From MWDF01 sp964577435 (GTDB lineage Bacteria > Bacillota > DTU025 > MWDF01), in the NCBI GenBank assembly GCA_964577435.1, contig CAZNZD010000001.1, forward strand, positions 42,910 to 106,909: a stretch of DNA of 64,000 bases. Reading direction: 5' to 3'. Numbering within the stretch: position 1 is the first letter of the stretch; each line of letters opens with the position of its first letter. Both the position numbers and the translations under genes were made by a program. The notes below the pieces were generated by a model, which was given only the letters and a program-made list of their open reading frames with translations, made no database searches and had not been told where the DNA came from. Positions 59,532-64,000 of the stretch are shown here, one piece after another.

Positions 59532-61232
59532 CTATCTCAGCCCCACTTTCAGGATGCCGGGTATAAGAAGGGCGTACTGCTGGAAGAACAGCCAGACGCA
59601 CATGAATACCAGCTGCATCAGCGAATCCAGCCACCATTCCGACCTTCCGAGCCTCATAAGGAGGAACGCGCCTGCTGCCGCCGCAAGGGACGCTATTATG
59701 TGGAAGTCCGCGCCATATATGTCCGGAAGGGAGACGAACAGCGGCGTCGCCTGCAGAAGCATCAGGAACAGGATTATCGCGGCAGCCATGAGTTCCGGCT
59801 TGTCCCTCATGCCGTCTTTTATGCCTACCCTCTTGATGAGCCACAGGAAACCCATGCCCAGCATGAGCGCCCCTATGTTCACCATCACGTTCATGCCTGC
59901 GTACAGGAAGGAGAGGGCCATTGTGAAGGCCACATGCCTTGCCGGAGACGCCTCGTCGATGCCCATCGTGTAAAGTGGGGTCTTCACCGCCGGGTTCACC
60001 TGCGACATAAGGAATGCCTGCCTGGGCCCGTCCCCTGTGAACCTCTCGTATATGACGGCGGCAAGCCCGTCGTCAGTCATAAGGGCGACAGGCCTCATCC
60101 CCGCCATAAGGCTGTAGTCGAGCCTGTATGCGGCATCGTCCGCGAACGGCCTTATCGCCCAGGTGTGCGGGCTCCTTTCGGAGTAGTCGTGCCACACAAC
60201 GAACGGTTCCTCCCCATCGAAGGCCACCCATGGCGCCGTCTGATTCTCGGGGAGCTCCACTATCTTCCCCGACCAGCTCATAAGCCCGTCCTCAAGCTTC
60301 GCCATCATGATGTCGGAGGTCCTTATCGCCGTGAGCGATTTGATGTTGATGTCCTGCGGCCATGAGACATAGATGGCACCTGGCTCCCCTGCCGCTATCG
60401 CCGGATAGCCGCCGGATGCCGTAGTGAAGCTTCCGAGGGCCTCTGATCTCAGCACTTCCAAGGATTCCGGGTCGAGGGCCGCGGCATAGATGTTGGCCTC
60501 CTCGAAGCCGCTTTCCACCCAGACCAGGGCAAGGTCGCCTTCCACCCTCTCATATGCGATTCGCGGGTTGGACATAGCCTTGTCGGCCTGAACGCGAGCA
60601 AGGTTTGAGAGCCCCGCAAGGCGGGCAGTCCCGCCTTCGAAGGATACCCGCCCCTTGATTATCTCAAGGGTGCGCCCCCTCCAGTCTGACCATGCGATGG
60701 CAAGCGAACCGTCTTCAAGCTCCGCCGCCGTGATGTCCCTTATGGGCCCGCCTGCGGTCTCCAGCAGAGTGTCGCCTATCTCAGCCGTTCCGTCCATTCC
60801 GAGCTTCGAGTATCTGATGCTGTAGTTGTCCTGGTCGGGCCTTTCGACCCACAGTATATGGAAGCCGCCCGCCTCCGCTCTGACTACCGTCGGTGTGATA
60901 TTGTGGGTCTGCTGCCCGGATACGTCCTTCTGCCACAGGAGCTTCGGGCCGTCCTTCGTAAGCTCGAACGCCCTTGCGACCACCCTTAGCCAGTCATACT
61001 CGCCGTCTGAATAGGCGATGAGTACAGTCCTTCCGGATATTCCGGCGGAGAATGCCCCTGTAAGCCTGGAGTACTCGCATAGCATCGTCTCCCTGGACCA
61101 GCCCTCAGGAGGAATGCCGGGGCCTTCCGGCGTCTCGCCGTCCGCGCCGAGCGCATAAGACGGAACAAGCTGCATCAGCACCACGCTTGCAGCAATCAAG
61201 GCAATCATTAGAAGCGTACTGCGATGCCTCAT
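59532..61232 (-). CDS. Large exported protein with propeller-like repeats and membrane C-terminus
   Basis: A 566-residue protein: signal peptide (LLMIALIAASVVLMQLVPSYALG), an extracellular region of about 380 residues with recurring blades (ILWVERPDQDNYSIRYSKLG, LAIAWSDWRGRTLEIIKGRV, LALVWVESGFEEANIYAAAL, PFVVWHDYSERSPHTWAIRP) that suggest a beta-propeller, and four or five membrane helices at the end. No enzyme motif seen. ATG 61232 overlaps the sugar-kinase stop and has a GGAAGGGG site. The role is unknown; sensing or cell-surface binding are options. Confidence 0.75.
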   Translation of the reverse strand: MRHRSTLLMIALIAASVVLMQLVPSYALGADGETPEGPGIPPEGWSRETMLCEYSRLTGAFSAGISGRTVLIAYSDGEYDWLRVVARAFELTKDGPKLLWQKDVSGQQTHNITPTVVRAEAGGFHILWVERPDQDNYSIRYSKLGMDGTAEIGDTLLETAGGPIRDITAAELEDGSLAIAWSDWRGRTLEIIKGRVSFEGGTARLAGLSNLARVQADKAMSNPRIAYERVEGDLALVWVESGFEEANIYAAALDPESLEVLRSEALGSFTTASGGYPAIAAGEPGAIYVSWPQDINIKSLTAIRTSDIMMAKLEDGLMSWSGKIVELPENQTAPWVAFDGEEPFVVWHDYSERSPHTWAIRPFADDAAYRLDYSLMAGMRPVALMTDDGLAAVIYERFTGDGPRQAFLMSQVNPAVKTPLYTMGIDEASPARHVAFTMALSFLYAGMNVMVNIGALMLGMGFLWLIKRVGIKDGMRDKPELMAAAIILFLMLLQATPLFVSLPDIYGADFHIIASLAAAAGAFLLMRLGRSEWWLDSLMQLVFMCVWLFFQQYALLIPGILKVGLR

Positions 61233-62155
61233 GCCCCTTCCCCCTTTCCGTATCTGGCCTTCCAGTAATCCAGGTCGACCGCCGGCCTTGCTCCGCTCGC
61301 CCCCACTATGCGCGCCGCCAGTGCGCACCCGGCCTCGGTCGCACGGCCGATATCTCCTCCTGACAGGTACTCGGCCGCGAATGCGGCGGCGAACGAATCC
61401 CCTGCGCCGTTTACGTCTACTGCAACGGCGGGGAATGCGGCCCTTCTGCCGCGCCCGCCCTTCCTGTCTGCATACGCGGCGCCTTCCGCGCCGAGCTTGA
61501 TGACCACATTTGGGAAGCTCCCAAGGAGGGCATCCAGCATCTTCTGGACATCATCCCCTCCCGTAAGAAGCCCGGCCTCCTCCAAGTTAGGTAGGATCAG
61601 GCTCGCACCGCGCACCGCGTCCATGAACCTCTTCACGCCCATACCCCCTATAAGCGAGCATGAGCCGGGGTCCACTGAGATAAATGCACTACCCGCCGCA
61701 GCGGCCTCTATCGCCGCCTTCACCGCAGCCCTGGGGCCCGGCTCTATGGCGGTGTAGCCCGAGATATGGACCCAGTCCGCCTTCCTTATCTCATCCAGGG
61801 GAAGGTCCGCCGCGGAGAATACCGCGTTCGCCTTCCTGTCGCATATCATCTCCCGGCCTCTGCCCCTCCTGCTTCTTACTACGACAGTCCCTGTCGGAAT
61901 GACAGGGTCGCGTGCAAGAAGGGGCTTGACGCCCTCTTCCTCGAAGTCGGCCATCGCCGCATAGCCCACGAAATCTGCGCCCACTCGCCCCGATATCGCC
62001 GAGTCCAGCCCGAGCCTTGCAGCCCATACTGCGAAGTTCGCCGCGGATCCGCCCCAGTTAAGGGCAGTCCTGCCGGGAGTGTCGGTATCCTTGTTGAGCT
62101 CAGAAGGCTCATCTATGTAAATGTCCAGCATCACGTCGCCTATAGATATGACCAA
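61229..62155 (-). CDS. PfkB-family sugar kinase
   Basis: A kinase of about 308 residues. ISIGDVMLDIYID opens the fold, GGSAANFAVWAARLG is PfkB signature 1 (substrate loop) and VDVNGAGDSFAAAFAAEYLSGG signature 2, with the catalytic aspartate in GAGDS. Ribokinase-like sugars are likely; the exact one cannot be told. The start chosen is TTG 62155, five bases after GGAGGG. The frame runs upstream to an ATG at 62242 that lies inside the promoter's -10 box, so it is rejected. It begins the run that continues through ispE to ridA. Confidence 0.86.
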   Translation of the reverse strand: MVISIGDVMLDIYIDEPSELNKDTDTPGRTALNWGGSAANFAVWAARLGLDSAISGRVGADFVGYAAMADFEEEGVKPLLARDPVIPTGTVVVRSRRGRGREMICDRKANAVFSAADLPLDEIRKADWVHISGYTAIEPGPRAAVKAAIEAAAAGSAFISVDPGSCSLIGGMGVKRFMDAVRGASLILPNLEEAGLLTGGDDVQKMLDALLGSFPNVVIKLGAEGAAYADRKGGRGRRAAFPAVAVDVNGAGDSFAAAFAAEYLSGGDIGRATEAGCALAARIVGASGARPAVDLDYWKARYGKGEGA

Positions 62156-62241
62156 TGTCGCCCTCCGATTGTTCTCGATTGTACTTCCCGGTGCAAGACT
62201 GATTATCTCTGTTTGTTGTATACCGAGTGCCTTCGATGCCA

Positions 62242-62270
62242 ATAATATACTATACCTGCGGATTTGACAA
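62242..62270 (-). promoter_or_regulatory. Promoter of the kinase-ispE-ridA gene series
   Basis: On the minus strand TTGTCA (62270-62265) and TATTAT (62247-62242) are 17 bases apart. The start would fall near 62235, about 80 bases before the kinase start codon. Genes after it are spaced by -4 to 26 bases down to ridA. Confidence 0.7.
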
Positions 62271-62429
62271 TACCGTCTGTGCTGGTGCGTTTCCCTTAAG
62301 TTATAGGTAGCAGCAGGAAACCCTCAGAATCCAAGTTTGTATAACGCCATCGACCGGCATGACGGTAGGAATCCGCTATGCAGGGCAGAAGAGTAGTACC
62401 AAGCCAATCCTGATGGTTTAGGAGGTCCT

Positions 62430-62933
62430 ATGAGAAGGGCATCGGCGGTGTTTCTCATCCTGTGGCTGTCCTGTATGTCAGCTGCAGCCTATGTAAACGA
62501 GCCCGAGAGAATCGATGGATGGTCGTGGGGTGCTCCTTTTGCGCTTTCAATGCAGTCCCTGGAGTACCATGGCGCCGTGAAGGGGGTCCCGGGAGCCCTG
62601 ACGTACAGGCGCAAGGATCTCAGATGCAGCTACTTGTTCAGTTCATGGCCGGAAGAGGTCCATGTCTTCCTTGACGGCAAATATGCCGGGATAATACTGG
62701 GAGCCAGCAGATACATCTATCTGGCGGCAACCTATGCAAAGATGCTTAAGCTTCATGGAAACCCGGACAAGTCCAACTCATCAGGAAATGAGATCGCCTC
62801 TTTGTGGAATGGCCAGGTTACCTCTATACTATTCATGAAACTGACAATAAACGGCAAGCTTAGCGTCCTTGTAATGCTCGGGACTCCGGACTTTCTGGAC
62901 AGGTATGTCAGCGCCAATGGCATCTTCGGCTGA
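62430..62933 (+). CDS. Secreted protein of unknown function
   Basis: A 167-residue protein with an N-terminal signal (ASAVFLILWLSCMSAAA) and no later membrane segment. The mature part (WGAPFALSMQSLEYHGAVKG, LDGKYAGIILGASRYIYLAA, ILFMKLTINGKLSVLVMLG) looks like a small alpha/beta exported domain. TAGGAGG precedes the ATG. No family recognised. Confidence 0.75.
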   Translation: MRRASAVFLILWLSCMSAAAYVNEPERIDGWSWGAPFALSMQSLEYHGAVKGVPGALTYRRKDLRCSYLFSSWPEEVHVFLDGKYAGIILGASRYIYLAATYAKMLKLHGNPDKSNSSGNEIASLWNGQVTSILFMKLTINGKLSVLVMLGTPDFLDRYVSANGIFG

Positions 62934-63001
62934 GCTGCCGAAAAGCAATTGCTATAGGATGAATCGCAGCCACCTCTCATAGGATCCCAAAGGAGGCACC
63001 C

Positions 63002-63883
63002 ATGGAGCTCATACTGCAGCTAAGGTCCATCGCCACACCGTTTTTGGACAGCCTGATGTTCTATATAACCCAGCTTGGCTCCACCAAGTTCTACCTGATT
63101 GCAGTTCCCGTCATATACTGGTGCATCAACCGGAAGTCAGGTTACTACATCGGGATGTCCGTGCTAGCCGGCGGCGTCGCGACAGACATCGCCAAGGGTA
63201 TGGTGAACGCCCTTAGGCCGTTTCAGGTGGATTCAACGATCAGTGTGAACGCGGACTTCCTCGAATCTGCGATAGGAAGCGGAATGCCGTCAGGGCACGC
63301 CTTCAACTCCATGGCCTTCTGGACTGCGGCGTCGGCGCGGTTCAAAAGGGCATGGCTCTGGACTCTAAGTGCCGCCTTGATCCTCATCATCGGCTTCACA
63401 AGGGTATATGCCGGCGTGCATTTCCCCTTGCAGGTCCTCTGGGGCTGGCTGGGAGGCGCGCTCACCTCGGTTACGGTGCTTCTTCTTCTGAGCCTGGCAG
63501 AGAAGCGCCTGAAGGGAGGCCTTGCGACGCTCGCCCTTCTCATCTCCGGCGCGTCTCTTCTTGCCTATGCCCTTGTACCTGAGCTTTCAAAGGGCGGGGA
63601 GGACTACATCGGACTCATAGGGATAATCGGCGGGATGTCCCTGGGCTACAGGATACACCTCAGGTCCATAAGGACGGAGGCGGAAGGGCCCTTCGTCTCG
63701 CAGCTAATCAAGCTTGCGATCGGCTTCGCCGCCTTCCTGGCCCTGAAGGAGGGGGCAGACATGGCCACCTCGGCCTATCCCGGCCTTCTTATGCCGCTTT
63801 ACTTCCTTCTCGGGCTCTGGCCCACAGCCGGGGCCACCGCCATCTTCAAGGCGTTGAGGCTTGAAAGGAAGGTCTCATCCTGA
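63002..63883 (+). CDS. PAP2-superfamily membrane phosphatase
   Basis: A 293-residue protein with about eight membrane helices. The three PAP2 motifs are in order: KGMVNALRP (KxxxxxxRP), MPSGHAFNSM (PSGH with the catalytic histidine) and RVYAGVHFPLQVLWG (RxxxGxHxxxD-like, with Q where aspartate is usual). It probably removes phosphate from a lipid such as undecaprenyl pyrophosphate or phosphatidate. AAAGGAGG precedes the ATG. The hairpin at 63945 ends the transcript. Confidence 0.9.
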   Translation: MELILQLRSIATPFLDSLMFYITQLGSTKFYLIAVPVIYWCINRKSGYYIGMSVLAGGVATDIAKGMVNALRPFQVDSTISVNADFLESAIGSGMPSGHAFNSMAFWTAASARFKRAWLWTLSAALILIIGFTRVYAGVHFPLQVLWGWLGGALTSVTVLLLLSLAEKRLKGGLATLALLISGASLLAYALVPELSKGGEDYIGLIGIIGGMSLGYRIHLRSIRTEAEGPFVSQLIKLAIGFAAFLALKEGADMATSAYPGLLMPLYFLLGLWPTAGATAIFKALRLERKVSS

Positions 63884-63944
63884 TCCTTATGGCCGGAAAT
63901 CAGCAGGGGCGATGGGCATGATCAAGGTCATTGTGCATGAAAAA

Positions 63945-63987
63945 GGCCGCCATATGGCAAGCTTCACGCCTCTGCCATGTGGCGGCC
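63945..63987. terminator. Terminator after the PAP2 gene
   Basis: GGCCGCCATATGGCA (63945-63959) pairs with TGCCATGTGGCGGCC (63973-63987) with one G-U pair; an A run precedes it, so it may work in both directions. Confidence 0.85.
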
Positions 63988-64000
63988 GGATCTTTCCTGG

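Overview
The window looks like chromosome from an anaerobic bacterium with a Firmicutes-type gene order. The minus strand carries, in the order familiar from the Bacillus subtilis purR-spoVG-gcaD-mfd-divIC region, ispE, ridA (yabJ), spoVG, glmU (gcaD), prs, pth (spoVC), mfd, mazG (yabN), divIC and a yabR-like S1 protein. The sporulation genes spoVT, yabP and yabQ are missing, purR is replaced by a GntR/FCD regulator, and about 11 kb of accessory genes separates glmU from spoVG. Strong GGAGG ribosome sites, frequent AGG/ATA codons, a DUF501 protein, exported barrel-like proteins and a probable selenocysteine peroxiredoxin would fit Synergistota or a deep-branching Bacillota lineage. I cannot decide between them from sequence alone.

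Layout. 1-6.3 kb: a type I-E CRISPR-Cas operon, cut inside cas3, followed by cas8e-cas11-cas7-cas5-cas6e-cas1-cas2. 6.3-12.7 kb: its array of about 105 repeats of 29 bp, starting only 28 bp after cas2. 12.7-13.1 kb: tRNA-Lys and tRNA-Met, with an inverted copy of the tRNA-Lys anticodon arm just after the last repeat. 13.1-21.8 kb: housekeeping and metabolism (threonine to glycine conversion by tdh-kbl, an Fe-S scaffold protein, YchF, a phosphoesterase, Hsp20, MscL, a phosphodiester glycosidase, lysA). 21.9-28.6 kb: tRNA-Leu followed by an accessory stretch with different composition (diguanylate cyclase, hemerythrin, a decayed rubredoxin, a secreted phosphoesterase, an AgrC/LytTR-type two-component pair and a frameshifted helix-turn-helix gene). 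28.7-30.2 kb: three related exported proteins, one frameshifted. 30.3-44.4 kb: a ferredoxin-like DUF362 protein, DUF501, then the conserved yabR-divIC-transglycosylase-(ABC transporter)-mazG-mfd-pth-prs-glmU block. 44.6-56.0 kb: accessory genes, including a PLD-nuclease/helicase/DUF3427 protein that may act in phage defence, a DUF438/hemerythrin/PAS sensor, an S41 protease, the peroxiredoxin with an in-frame TGA, and tRNA-Gln. 56.1-62.2 kb: spoVG, then a tightly packed minus-strand series from a sugar kinase through ispE to ridA. 62.4-64 kb: a secreted protein and a PAP2 phosphatase.

How the parts relate. The Cas operon and array form one adaptive-immunity unit, and the helicase may add a second defence layer. 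Oxygen and peroxide handling recurs (two hemerythrin-type proteins, a peroxiredoxin, a rubredoxin remnant), as expected for an anaerobe. The strongest single observation is the peroxiredoxin: a TGA occupies the position of the peroxidatic cysteine, and a hairpin with a G in its loop sits 19 nt downstream, as in bacterial SECIS elements. No database search or folding program was run; all calls rest on reading motifs, start sites and gene order.
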